From a virus: 29,181 bases of DNA. The stretch lies in the IMG/VR virus record IMGVR_UViG_3300046683_000084, positions 1-29,181 of that record; one strand, 5' to 3'. The position numbers and the translations under genes are program-made. Under the pieces are notes generated by a model. The model did not search any database. It was not told the DNA's origin and worked only from the letters and a program-made list of their open reading frames with translations. Below, in pieces: positions 1-7,838 of this stretch. How positions within the stretch are numbered: the stretch's first letter is position 1; each line of letters opens with the position of its first letter.

Positions 1-1
1 A

Positions 2-211
2 GACAGCATGCCTGCCGAGATCAAGGAGCTTGCCGACCGCGCCGTGAAGCTGGTCGAGCTTCAGAAGGGCCCCGGCAAGTACGAGCAGCTTCTGCGTGAG
101 CGCGACGGCAAGATCAAGGTTCTGGAAGAGACTGTCGAAGAAGGCAAGAAGACGATCATGGGCATGCAGAGCCTGATTGAGGCTCTCAAATCACAGAAGG
201 CAACGGGCTGA
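2..211 (+). CDS. Small coiled-coil virion-region protein, possibly 5'-truncated
   Basis: The reading frame is open to the left window edge. The first ATG is at position 8, but only seven bases precede it and none looks like a ribosome binding site, so the gene may begin outside the window. From that ATG the product is 67 residues, very rich in Lys and Glu, with heptad-like spacing typical of a coiled coil over about residues 25-62. No catalytic motif is visible. It ends in TGATG, overlapping the next start by one base, so it belongs to the same late operon. Its position just before the nozzle gene suggests a capsid- or neck-associated role, but this is inference only. Confidence 0.55.
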   Translation, partial: DSMPAEIKELADRAVKLVELQKGPGKYEQLLRERDGKIKVLEETVEEGKKTIMGMQSLIEALKSQKATG

Positions 212-633
212 TGGCTGCGCTGATCACCGTCCTGCAGGCAGTTTCCGATGCATCGATGGAGATCGGCATAGCGCAGGCAGCGCTGGTGCAGGCACTGGGC
301 TCGCAGGACGAGGACACGATACAGATGTCCGCCCTGCTGGCCTCGGTCGCTGACGACGTGATGCTCGACGAGCACTATCAGGATGTCCTTGGCGACGGCA
401 TGTGGCTGATCAGCAAGGATGGCGTCTACGGCGACCGCCCGAAGAGCGACGAGGATCGCATCCTGTTCGACAGCCGGATAGCGATATCGGGCCTGAAGTA
501 CAAGTTCCTGCAGGCCAAGGGGCTGGAGTTTGGAGAGCAGATGCGTGACTTCATCACCCGGCTAAACAAGCTGGCGGTCCGGGCCAACAACCGCGTCCTC
601 GACCTCGACCTCGACAGCGGGAGGGTCGTATGA
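211..633 (+). CDS. Hypothetical neck-region protein (140 aa)
   Basis: A 140-residue acidic, mostly helical protein. I do not recognise a family. The C-terminal half (roughly residues 85-140) has a helix-rich pattern ending in an Asp/Leu-rich tail. The start ATG overlaps the previous stop (TGATG) and the stop overlaps the next start (ATGA), so translation of the three genes is probably coupled. Small helical proteins immediately upstream of the propeller/nozzle gene are often head-to-tail adaptors in podoviruses. That placement is the only support for such a role here. Confidence 0.8.
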   Translation: MAALITVLQAVSDASMEIGIAQAALVQALGSQDEDTIQMSALLASVADDVMLDEHYQDVLGDGMWLISKDGVYGDRPKSDEDRILFDSRIAISGLKYKFLQAKGLEFGEQMRDFITRLNKLAVRANNRVLDLDLDSGRVV

Positions 634-2480
634 GGATTATCCCGAACCGCTTCAGCTTCCCCGAGAGGCCCGTCATCGTGAAGAAGCAGCGGGCGCTGCT
701 GGTGCATCTGTCACCGCCGGTCAAGGGGCTGATGGACGATGCCAAGTCGGGCGTCGTCGACGCGCAGTTCGCCGCCATCCTCACCAACATGTACGTGCAG
801 GACGACCGCCTGACCTGTCGTGCCGGGTACGAGAAGGTCACCACGGTGGCGGGCGGCAACCCCATCGAACACCTGATCCCCTACTACGGGAGCCCCGAGC
901 TACTGCTGGCGGCGACCAACGGTGAACTGCACGACGCCCAGACGGGGGCTCTCCTGAAAGGCGGCTTCACGTCAAACGACTGGCACTGGACGATGCACTC
1001 CGACCTTGGCGACACCGACTATGTCGTGATGGTCAACGGCAACGACGGTGTCTGGTCGTGGGACGGGCTCGCCGCTGCCGACATCGCGCCCGTCACCATC
1101 ACCAAGATCGGCATGCCCACCGCCCCGGACACCGACGCCGTCATCACTGTCGCCGCCGGGGACATCGCCAAGTTCCACAACAACGATGCCGTGGTCATCT
1201 CCGGCGCGGACCCGGCGCACAGCATTGCCAACGGTCCGCAGAGGATCGGCAGCGTCGACAGTACGGCGAACACCTTCGTGCTGCTGGGCACCAACGCCTC
1301 GGCGTGGCTCTCCGACCAGACGACCGGCACCATGCTGGCCACCGTGCAGGGCTCCTTCACCGTCGAGGCCGTGAAGCCTCCGGTGGGCAACACATGGCTG
1401 AAGGTCAACGAGTTCGCTATCGTCACCTCGCACATGAACCGGCTGTTCTTCGCCGGTAAGGACGAGCTTGCCATCTACTACCTGCCACTGCAGCAGCGCT
1501 ACGGCGAGATTTCCGTCCTGCCCCTGAACTCCATCTTCCGGCGCGGCGGCACCATCAAGGCGATGGGGACGTGGACGGTCGACGGTGGTCGAGGGATGGA
1601 CGACCAACTGGTGATCTTCACCTCGAACGGCGAGGTCGCCATCTACTCCGGTGTCGACCCCGACAACGACTTCACCTTGGTTGGCGTCTTCCGCATGGAG
1701 GCTCCGATGTCGAAGTGGAGCGTCATGAACTACGGCGGCGAACTCTACCTCCTCAACCCCGTGGGGCTCGTACCGATGTCGACGGTGCTGAAGTCCGGGC
1801 GCGAGGGCCTTGAAGCCTCCGACAAGACGGTCGTCACCCGCTTCCAGACCTACACTTCGACCTACCGCGACAACCCCGGCTGGGAACTGCAGTTCAACCC
1901 CAACACCGGGCGGGCCATGTGCAACATCCCGCAGGGCGGCGGCGTCTACAAGCAGATGATGCGCAACATGGCCAAGCCGTCGTGGGCCGAGTGGAAGGGT
2001 GTCCCGGCGCGCTGCTGGGGGTGGATCAATCCGTACCTGTATTTCGGAGACGATGTCGGCAACATCTACCGCATGCACTCGTCCATCCAGAGCGACAACG
2101 GCAAGCCGATCTACATCGACGTGCAGACGGCGTGGTCGCAGTTCAAGACACCCGCCATCAAGCATTTCAAGATGATCCTGCCCTACGTGCTGACGGACGG
2201 AGCCCCGAAGCCTTCCGTCGACGTGAAAGTGGACTTTGACAACTCGATCCCCATCAACACCCCGTCGATCACCGAACTCGGCGCGAACAACGCCACGTGG
2301 GACTTGGCGGACTGGGACACCTCGGACTGGGTCTGGAGCAGCAAGAACTGGTCTAACTGGACCGGCGTCGGCAGCATCGGACGCGTCGGCGCGATCCGCA
2401 TGACGGCGGCGGTCTACAACTGCTCATTCTCCATCCTCGGGTGGGATGTGCTGTACGACAGGGGGAGCGTCTTTGGCTAG
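630..2480 (+). CDS. Tail nozzle / packaged-DNA stabilization beta-propeller protein (P22 gp10 / T7 gp12-like)
   Basis: A 616-residue protein dominated by short beta-strands with repeated aromatic-Gly blades (for example VVMVNGNDGVWSWDG and LYFGDDVGNIYR). This is the look of the six-bladed propeller proteins that close the podovirus tail tube and hold packaged DNA in place. The N-terminus contains a RxGYEKVTTVAGG-like segment near residue 70, which is usual in this group. The C-terminal 90 residues form a separate Trp-rich beta domain. The start is an ATG overlapping the upstream stop, with a GGGAGG site just before it. It is followed directly by a GNAT-like gene and the ejection genes, the usual podovirus order. 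Family assignment is by pattern and context, and the exact homologue (gp10 versus gp12 type) is uncertain. Confidence 0.68.
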   Translation: MRIIPNRFSFPERPVIVKKQRALLVHLSPPVKGLMDDAKSGVVDAQFAAILTNMYVQDDRLTCRAGYEKVTTVAGGNPIEHLIPYYGSPELLLAATNGELHDAQTGALLKGGFTSNDWHWTMHSDLGDTDYVVMVNGNDGVWSWDGLAAADIAPVTITKIGMPTAPDTDAVITVAAGDIAKFHNNDAVVISGADPAHSIANGPQRIGSVDSTANTFVLLGTNASAWLSDQTTGTMLATVQGSFTVEAVKPPVGNTWLKVNEFAIVTSHMNRLFFAGKDELAIYYLPLQQRYGEISVLPLNSIFRRGGTIKAMGTWTVDGGRGMDDQLVIFTSNGEVAIYSGVDPDNDFTLVGVFRMEAPMSKWSVMNYGGELYLLNPVGLVPMSTVLKSGREGLEASDKTVVTRFQTYTSTYRDNPGWELQFNPNTGRAMCNIPQGGGVYKQMMRNMAKPSWAEWKGVPARCWGWINPYLYFGDDVGNIYRMHSSIQSDNGKPIYIDVQTAWSQFKTPAIKHFKMILPYVLTDGAPKPSVDVKVDFDNSIPINTPSITELGANNATWDLADWDTSDWVWSSKNWSNWTGVGSIGRVGAIRMTAAVYNCSFSILGWDVLYDRGSVFG

Positions 2481-2976
2481 GCGAGACTACAAGGTGGAGT
2501 TCGAACCGCTGTCCCCGACAGCCGTAACCCTGCTGTCGTGGGCGACCGACATCGACTTCTCCGAGGTCGATTTCGGGGACATGAACGTCTGGATGTGCTG
2601 TACGGTTCGCGATGGCTACGGCGTGCCGGTGATCGTCATCGTTTTCGAGTTCAAGAGCCCTTGGGACGCGCACGCGACCGTCGTCTGCATCGACCCGCGT
2701 CCCCTGACCCGGAGGCTGCTGACGGCCATCTTCCGGGGTGTATTCACCCACGCGGCGCGGATCACGGCACTGATAGAGCCCTCGAACCACCGCGCCCTCA
2801 AGCAGATATACCGGTTTGGCTTCCGCCGCGAGGGTACCCTGCGGCGGGGCTACGACGGCGAGCGGGACGCCTTCGTATTCGGCCTGCTGCCGGAGGATTG
2901 TCCGTATTTGTGGGGAAAACCCTTCCGGATCAGGTCCGTGCAGGTGACCCACGAACCAGCACAAAGGATGCAGTGA
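2473..2976 (+). CDS. GNAT-like acetyltransferase-fold protein
   Basis: I place the start at TTG 2473, which follows a GGGGGAG site at good spacing and overlaps the propeller stop. The product is then 167 residues. Upstream in-frame ATG 2446 would add nine residues and lacks such a site. The central and C-terminal part reads as a GNAT fold: a hydrophobic strand pair (VIVIVFEFKS), a helix with LTRRLLTAIFRG, then IEPSNHRALKQIYRFGFRRE and a final strand, the classical N-x-x-x-x-x-x-Y-x-x-x-GF-x-x-E/R layout. GNAT-like proteins recur at this point of podovirus structural operons, where several are thought to be structural or modifying proteins. Whether this one is catalytic, and what it would acetylate, is unknown. 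Confidence 0.72.
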   Translation: MARRDYKVEFEPLSPTAVTLLSWATDIDFSEVDFGDMNVWMCCTVRDGYGVPVIVIVFEFKSPWDAHATVVCIDPRPLTRRLLTAIFRGVFTHAARITALIEPSNHRALKQIYRFGFRREGTLRRGYDGERDAFVFGLLPEDCPYLWGKPFRIRSVQVTHEPAQRMQ

Positions 2977-3917
2977 TGGGCAGCGCACCAAAACCGGTAG
3001 ACCCGTACAAGCAGGCCGACGCCCAGCGTAAGGAAAATACGTGGACCTCGCAGTACAACACGATTGGCGCGAACGCCAACCAGAGCACGCCCTATGGCAA
3101 CGTCACCAACGCCCCCGGCGCGCAGATCCCGATCTACGACACCAATGGCAAGGTCAGCGGCTACGGCACGCAGTGGAACCAGACGACGACCCTGAGCCCG
3201 CAGGAACAGGCGATCTTCGATCAGGAGGAGAAGGCCAAGCTCGGTTTCGGCACGCTCGCCAACAACCAGCTTTCCAACGTCTCCAGCACGCTGGCCAAGC
3301 CGTTCAGCACGGAGGGAGAGCAGGCTTGGGGAACCTACGGGGCCGCGCCGACGCTGCGCAACGATCAGGCCCCCACCGACCGCGCCTCCATCGAAAAGGC
3401 GATGATGGATAGTTACACCCGTGGCACCGCGCCGACATATGCGGCGCAGGACGCCCAGATGGCCGCGCGCGGCATGGGAGCCCCGGGCTCCAAGTACGGC
3501 TACAACACCGATCTGGCGCGCAATGACAGCGCTGCCGAGGCGACCCGGCAGGCTTATCTTGCTTCCGGGGCGGAGAGCCGCGCGGCGCAGGAGGAGTACA
3601 ACAAGACGGCGCAGGCCGACTGGCAGAACCAGAACAACATCGTCGATCAGGGTAATGCCCTGCGGCAGGCGCAGACGGCGGAGGGAGAAGGCGTCCGCAA
3701 CCAGAACCTCAACGAACTCGCCGTGCTGATGGGCGGCGGGCAGGCGACGGTGCCGCAGGCGCAGGGCTTCCAAGGCTCCTCGGTCAACCCGTTCAACATA
3801 GCGGGAGCGATGCAGCAGAACTACCAAGACCAGCTTTCGGCGTACAATGCCAAGCTGTCCGGTATCTTTGGCATCGGCAAGAGCCTCGTAGGCCTGCCAT
3901 TTGGAAAGATCGGGTAG
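2976..3917 (+). CDS. Putative internal virion / ejection protein (313 aa)
   Basis: The ATG at 2976 overlaps the previous stop and is preceded by AAAGGA. The same frame is open upstream to 2538, but that stretch is antisense-like shadow under the GNAT gene. The protein is rich in Gln, Asn, Ala and Gly with low hydrophobicity until a short hydrophobic C-terminus (about residues 295-313). It has an extended N-terminal segment with Asn/Thr-rich turns, then Ala/Gln-rich helices. This composition is typical of podovirus proteins ejected with the DNA. No enzymatic motif is visible. It lies between the neck genes and a peptidoglycan hydrolase, consistent with a component of the ejection channel. Confidence 0.72.
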   Translation: MGSAPKPVDPYKQADAQRKENTWTSQYNTIGANANQSTPYGNVTNAPGAQIPIYDTNGKVSGYGTQWNQTTTLSPQEQAIFDQEEKAKLGFGTLANNQLSNVSSTLAKPFSTEGEQAWGTYGAAPTLRNDQAPTDRASIEKAMMDSYTRGTAPTYAAQDAQMAARGMGAPGSKYGYNTDLARNDSAAEATRQAYLASGAESRAAQEEYNKTAQADWQNQNNIVDQGNALRQAQTAEGEGVRNQNLNELAVLMGGGQATVPQAQGFQGSSVNPFNIAGAMQQNYQDQLSAYNAKLSGIFGIGKSLVGLPFGKIG

Positions 3918-5159
3918 ATGTTTGGACGTAGCCCCATTTTCGACGGCGTAGACCCCCAACTGCTGCAGTTGCTGCAGTCGGTGGGCTCGACCTACGCGCC
4001 GTACAAGATGAACATCACCTCCGGCTTCCGGAAGGGAGACCCGAGATACCACGGGGCTGGCAAGGCTCTGGATGTCCAGCTTTCCGACCCCAAGACCGGG
4101 CAGGCTCTCCGCAACTACCAAGATCCGAAGAACGCCCTCGCCTACCAGCAGTTCGCCAACGCCGTCTACAAGGCCGCTTCGCCGGAGATGAAGGCCAAGC
4201 TCAGGTGGGGCGGCTACTTCAAGGAAGGTGGCCCGGGTACCTACGGAGCCCTCGACCTGATGCACTTCGACGCTGGCGGGGACAAGACCCCGATGGCCGG
4301 GGGCTCTTGGGAGGGAGGCTTCTCGCCCGAGCAGATGAAACTTTGGAACATGACAAACGCTGGGGGCATCGGCGGAGCCCCGGTCACCAACTCGGATGCC
4401 ATCGGTCCGCCGATGCCGAGGGCTCCGATGGACTATACGCCCGAACAACGTCGACGAGCCATCGCCTCCATCGAAAGCGCGGGCTCCGGCGACTACGGGG
4501 CTCTGGGGCAGTGGACCGGCGATCCCGTGGAGGGGCGTGACAGGGCATATGGCCGCTTCCAAGTCATGGGCAGGAACATCCCGCAGTGGACGAAGGAAGT
4601 GCTGGGCCGGTCGATGACACCGCAGGAGTTCATGGCCGACCCGAAGGCGCAGGACGCCGTCTTCGACAAGAAATTCGGTGACTACGTGCTGAAGCACGGC
4701 GAGGCCGGAGCCGCCAACATGTGGTTCACCGGGCATCCTGAAAGTATTGGCCGCAAGGACGCCCTCGGGACGACCGACAATTCCTATGAGGCCCGATACC
4801 TCAAGGCTCTGGGGGCTCCGCTGCAGATGGGCGAGAGCTACCCGGACGCGATGCGCCCGAACCCCGCCGGGACCGGAACCAGTGGCGGCGGTGCGGGCGC
4901 ACCCGTGGCCGGGGCACCACCGGGCACGACAGCAAAGGACAAGATGGCGGCGGCGGCGAGCGGTGTCGTCGGCGGCGTAGGGGACATCTTCGGCGCGAGC
5001 CGCAAGACCACCCAGATGCCGATTGCCCGCACCACGCCCACGGCGACCCAGACGATGAGCCAGCCGGGGCAGACCTTCGACCCACAGGCGATGGACATGC
5101 AGAGGCAAAGGCTGGCGATGGCACTGTCGCGGCTGAACTCCGGCAAACTATGGATGTAA
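3918..5159 (+). CDS. Virion peptidoglycan hydrolase: M15-like peptidase plus lytic transglycosylase
   Basis: A 413-residue protein with two cell-wall domains. Residues about 30-120 look like a LAS/M15 D,D-peptidase: SGFR at 35-38, zinc ligands H45 and D52 (H-x6-D), and DLMH at 113-116 giving the D-x-x-H pair. Residues about 172-300 match the phage SLT/lysozyme-like domain: IESAGSGDYGALG with candidate catalytic E186, then AYGRFQVMG near 210-218, and MWFTGHP near 268. The Gly/Ala/Pro-rich tail (about 310-413) has no recognised domain. It begins directly after the upstream stop, with GGAAAG before it. As a virion protein in the ejection cluster, it probably opens peptidoglycan during DNA entry rather than causing lysis. 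The lysis endolysin is a different gene at 19912. Confidence 0.85.
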   Translation: MFGRSPIFDGVDPQLLQLLQSVGSTYAPYKMNITSGFRKGDPRYHGAGKALDVQLSDPKTGQALRNYQDPKNALAYQQFANAVYKAASPEMKAKLRWGGYFKEGGPGTYGALDLMHFDAGGDKTPMAGGSWEGGFSPEQMKLWNMTNAGGIGGAPVTNSDAIGPPMPRAPMDYTPEQRRRAIASIESAGSGDYGALGQWTGDPVEGRDRAYGRFQVMGRNIPQWTKEVLGRSMTPQEFMADPKAQDAVFDKKFGDYVLKHGEAGAANMWFTGHPESIGRKDALGTTDNSYEARYLKALGAPLQMGESYPDAMRPNPAGTGTSGGGAGAPVAGAPPGTTAKDKMAAAASGVVGGVGDIFGASRKTTQMPIARTTPTATQTMSQPGQTFDPQAMDMQRQRLAMALSRLNSGKLWM

Positions 5160-5162
5160 GCA

Positions 5163-6671
5163 ATGGGCAACGTATTTCCAGCCGCCAGCGGCTACCGCGA
5201 CCCCCTGAAGGCGATGACCCTGAAGGCTCTGGAGGCGCGCGCCAAGGCGGCAGCGGAAGCCAGTAGCACGGCCATGCAGCCCCAGCAGATCACCAGCCCT
5301 TGGCAGGGCGCGGCGGGCATGCTGGATGTCGTCGGCGCGCGGATGAACGAGAACCGCGTCAATGCCGCCGAGGTCTCCGGGCGTCAGGAACTCGCCAACA
5401 CGATGGCAGGCATCAACATGGACACCGGGCCGGACATGGCCACCATCGCCCGTGTCGCCACCCGCGACCCCGAGCTTGCCCAGCACCTCTACGATCAGGC
5501 GATGGAGCGCAAGGCCAAGCAGGAAGAAATGAAGTTCCAGTCCGGCGAGCACGCTCTCGACCGCAACCAGAGAAGCGCTCTCCAACTGGAAAGCGAAGAG
5601 GCGACTGCCCGCGACAACGCCCTCGGGCGGAAGTCGCAGGAGGGTATCGCCGCTGGCGGCTGGAAGTCCGCGGAGGGCATCAACGCCAACACCCAGACCC
5701 ACGAAGACACCCGCACCGGCCTGACGATCCAAGGCCAGAAGGACATCAACACCAACACCCAGAGCCACGAAGACACCCGCGCACAAGCTGGCCTCGACGC
5801 CACAAGGATCAATCAGGACGACCAGCAGAAAGCAACGGCGGATCTGGCGACCCAGAATGCGAATGCCGCCATCGCTCTGGAGCGGGAGAAGGCCAAGCTC
5901 ACGCCGGACAGCGCCATCGGCAAGATCATTCAGGACTTCGACCAAAGCAAGTCCCTGCTGCCGGGGGAGACCCAACAGAGCCCCGCAGCGATCCAGCGCC
6001 TCAACGACGCCATCGCCGCCGAGAACCTCAAGGGTACGCCAGCGAAACCGGAGAACACCTACGCGGTGACCGCTGCCAAGGAAGCCGCCACGAGGCACAG
6101 CAAGATCGTAGAGGGGGGAAGGGCGGCTGTCCCGTTCAAGGCTCAAGTCAACCGCCTCGTCGAAATCGGCAAGACCCTCGACACGTCACCGAAAGCAGCC
6201 ATTCTTCAGTCCCTCCAGCCGTTTGCGTCGGCGGTGGGCATCACCCTTGCCGACAATCAGGACCAGTTTCAGGCCTTCAAGAGCATTACTGACGCTCTGG
6301 CACCCGCCATGCGCATCGAAGGCTCGGGCCCCTCTTCCGACATGGATGTCAGGATGTTCCTGAGCAGCCTGCCGTCAGTCTCCAAGTTCCCTGCGGCCAA
6401 CCAGATCATCGAAGCCACCCTCTTGGCGGCACAGCAGAACAAGATTGACGCCGGGATAATCGCCAGTCGGGGGTTCCTTGACCCCAACGAACCGAACTTC
6501 CTCCCTTGGAACAAGGTCGATGCGCAGATCGCCGCCCTGCCAGACCCGTTTGCAGCAGCCAATGAGCAACTCGCCAAGCTTCAGGCTGGCGGCGGTGGTG
6601 GTGGCGGCGACGACGACGCTGCCAAGGCCGCGCGCAAGGCCGCGCGCGATGCCAAATATGGGACGAAATAA
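5163..6671 (+). CDS. Large internal virion / ejection protein (502 aa)
   Basis: A 502-residue Ala/Gln/Asn-rich protein without transmembrane segments. It is likely one of the proteins ejected into the cell envelope with the DNA. Residues 100-230 are charged and helical and contain two near-identical 12-residue units, INANTQTHEDTR at 173-184 and INTNTQSHEDTR at 195-206, spaced 22 residues apart. The C-terminal part (about 315-465) is a predicted helical globular domain with GSGPSSDMDVRMFLSSLP near 345. A seven-glycine tract (DNA 6588-6608) followed by Asp and Ala/Lys/Arg ends the protein. It lies three bases after the hydrolase stop and three bases before the next gene, so it is translated from the same operon. 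No catalytic motif was seen. Confidence 0.78.
   Translation: MGNVFPAASGYRDPLKAMTLKALEARAKAAAEASSTAMQPQQITSPWQGAAGMLDVVGARMNENRVNAAEVSGRQELANTMAGINMDTGPDMATIARVATRDPELAQHLYDQAMERKAKQEEMKFQSGEHALDRNQRSALQLESEEATARDNALGRKSQEGIAAGGWKSAEGINANTQTHEDTRTGLTIQGQKDINTNTQSHEDTRAQAGLDATRINQDDQQKATADLATQNANAAIALEREKAKLTPDSAIGKIIQDFDQSKSLLPGETQQSPAAIQRLNDAIAAENLKGTPAKPENTYAVTAAKEAATRHSKIVEGGRAAVPFKAQVNRLVEIGKTLDTSPKAAILQSLQPFASAVGITLADNQDQFQAFKSITDALAPAMRIEGSGPSSDMDVRMFLSSLPSVSKFPAANQIIEATLLAAQQNKIDAGIIASRGFLDPNEPNFLPWNKVDAQIAALPDPFAAANEQLAKLQAGGGGGGGDDDAAKAARKAARDAKYGTK
5679..5780 (+). repeat. Internal direct repeat encoding INxNTQxHEDTR twice
   Basis: Within the 502-residue ejection protein, codons 173-184 (5679-5714) and 195-206 (5745-5780) encode the same 12 residues except at two positions. 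The 22-residue period fits a short helical repeat. The DNA copies also remain similar, so this looks like a fairly recent tandem duplication. Confidence 0.8.
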
Positions 6672-6674
6672 GCC

Positions 6675-7838
6675 ATGGCAGCGGATATCAACAAGATCAA
6701 AAGCAACGTCCAGAAGATGATGGATCAGGGAGCCCCTGACGAGGAAATCGACAGCTATCTTGCCGATGAAGGCGTCACGACGGACATGCTGAAGGCTCCC
6801 CAGAGTTCCGGCTGGAAACAGACTATCGGGGACGTGGGCCGCATGGCCGCAGATACCATGACCCGGGGTTTTGGCGACAAGATTTCCGATACGATAAGCG
6901 GTGGCCACGAGCAGGCCGACACGGCGGCGGCGCGCGAGCGCCAGCCGTGGTATGTCGAGTTTCCCACCGACGTTGCCGCCGGTATCGCGTCCTCGCCCTA
7001 CCGTGTCGGCAGCGCCGTTGCCGGGGCGGGGATAGGCGGGGTGGAGGGTTTCGCCAACGCCTACGCCCACCAGAAGAACTGGCTACCGCATAGCTGGGGC
7101 GAAGCCGGTGACCTCGCCGCTGGCACGGCTATGGGAGCCGGGGGAGGTGCGCTTGGCTACGGCTTGGGCGATGTCATAGGCCGCTACGGCAGCAAGGCGT
7201 TCAACTGGGCCAGACAGGGCTACAAGAGCGACGACGCACTCAAGAAGGCTATCACCAGCGGGAAGATACGTTACGAGCTTCCCGAAGCCCAGCAGACCCT
7301 GAAGAACGTCGAGGACATACGCAAGATACAGAAAACATCCCGCATGGACCGGGAGGCCGGTCTTAAAGGCGAGCGCGGCAAGGCGGAATTGCAGGGCTAC
7401 GTAGACGCCTCCGGGACCGACCTGAGTTCCCCGGAGATGCTCAAGGCGCGGAGCATGCTGGAGCGTGCCGACGCCCCGCCATCCAATGTCGCCCCACAGT
7501 TGGCTAAAACCGGCGGGGGGCTCGGCCTCACTGGCGGGGGCATGCTGGGAGCTTATGTCGGCAAGACGACTGGATTGGACCCGCGCATGGCCGGTGGTAT
7601 CGGCGGGGCTGCTCTCGCGACGGCTGGCTACTTTGGTGGCGGTGCTGTCGGCAAGGCGGTCGATGCTATCCGCAACGCGGGCAGGGGAACCCTGAAGGAT
7701 GCCGATTTCAATGAACTGGCTGCAATCATCCGCGACAGGTACAGGAACGGATACAGCCCCAACCAGAAGGCGATGGAAGTGGGCCGGGACATGCTGTCCA
7801 AGACAATGATGACCGGTTCCAAGGAAAGGAACTACTGA
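6675..7838 (+). CDS. Glycine-rich ejection protein with amphipathic segments (387 aa)
   Basis: A 387-residue protein. It begins with a small helical module (about residues 5-36, INKIKSNVQKMM and GAPDEEIDSYLADEGV) that resembles N-terminal modules of other phage ejection proteins. Three Gly/Ala-rich hydrophobic stretches, near 100-125, 135-165 and 285-330, could insert in or span the host membrane after ejection. A charged helical linker at about 190-265 separates them. The stop overlaps the next ATG (TGATG). Composition and position, directly after the 502-residue protein, suggest a channel-forming ejection component similar in role to podovirus internal proteins. No catalytic residues were seen. 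Confidence 0.72.
   Translation: MAADINKIKSNVQKMMDQGAPDEEIDSYLADEGVTTDMLKAPQSSGWKQTIGDVGRMAADTMTRGFGDKISDTISGGHEQADTAAARERQPWYVEFPTDVAAGIASSPYRVGSAVAGAGIGGVEGFANAYAHQKNWLPHSWGEAGDLAAGTAMGAGGGALGYGLGDVIGRYGSKAFNWARQGYKSDDALKKAITSGKIRYELPEAQQTLKNVEDIRKIQKTSRMDREAGLKGERGKAELQGYVDASGTDLSSPEMLKARSMLERADAPPSNVAPQLAKTGGGLGLTGGGMLGAYVGKTTGLDPRMAGGIGGAALATAGYFGGGAVGKAVDAIRNAGRGTLKDADFNELAAIIRDRYRNGYSPNQKAMEVGRDMLSKTMMTGSKERNY

Noticed and set aside
972-2165. 397-codon minus-strand frame under the propeller gene
   Set aside because: Composition (Val/Asp/His/Arg/Gly-rich) is that of an antisense shadow, and the sense gene is coherent throughout.
2850-5108. 752-codon open frame on the minus strand
   Set aside because: It runs antisense to two well-supported ejection genes. 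Its product is low-complexity Arg/Leu/Gly/Val-rich, as expected from the complement of GC-rich codons, and has no ribosome binding site.
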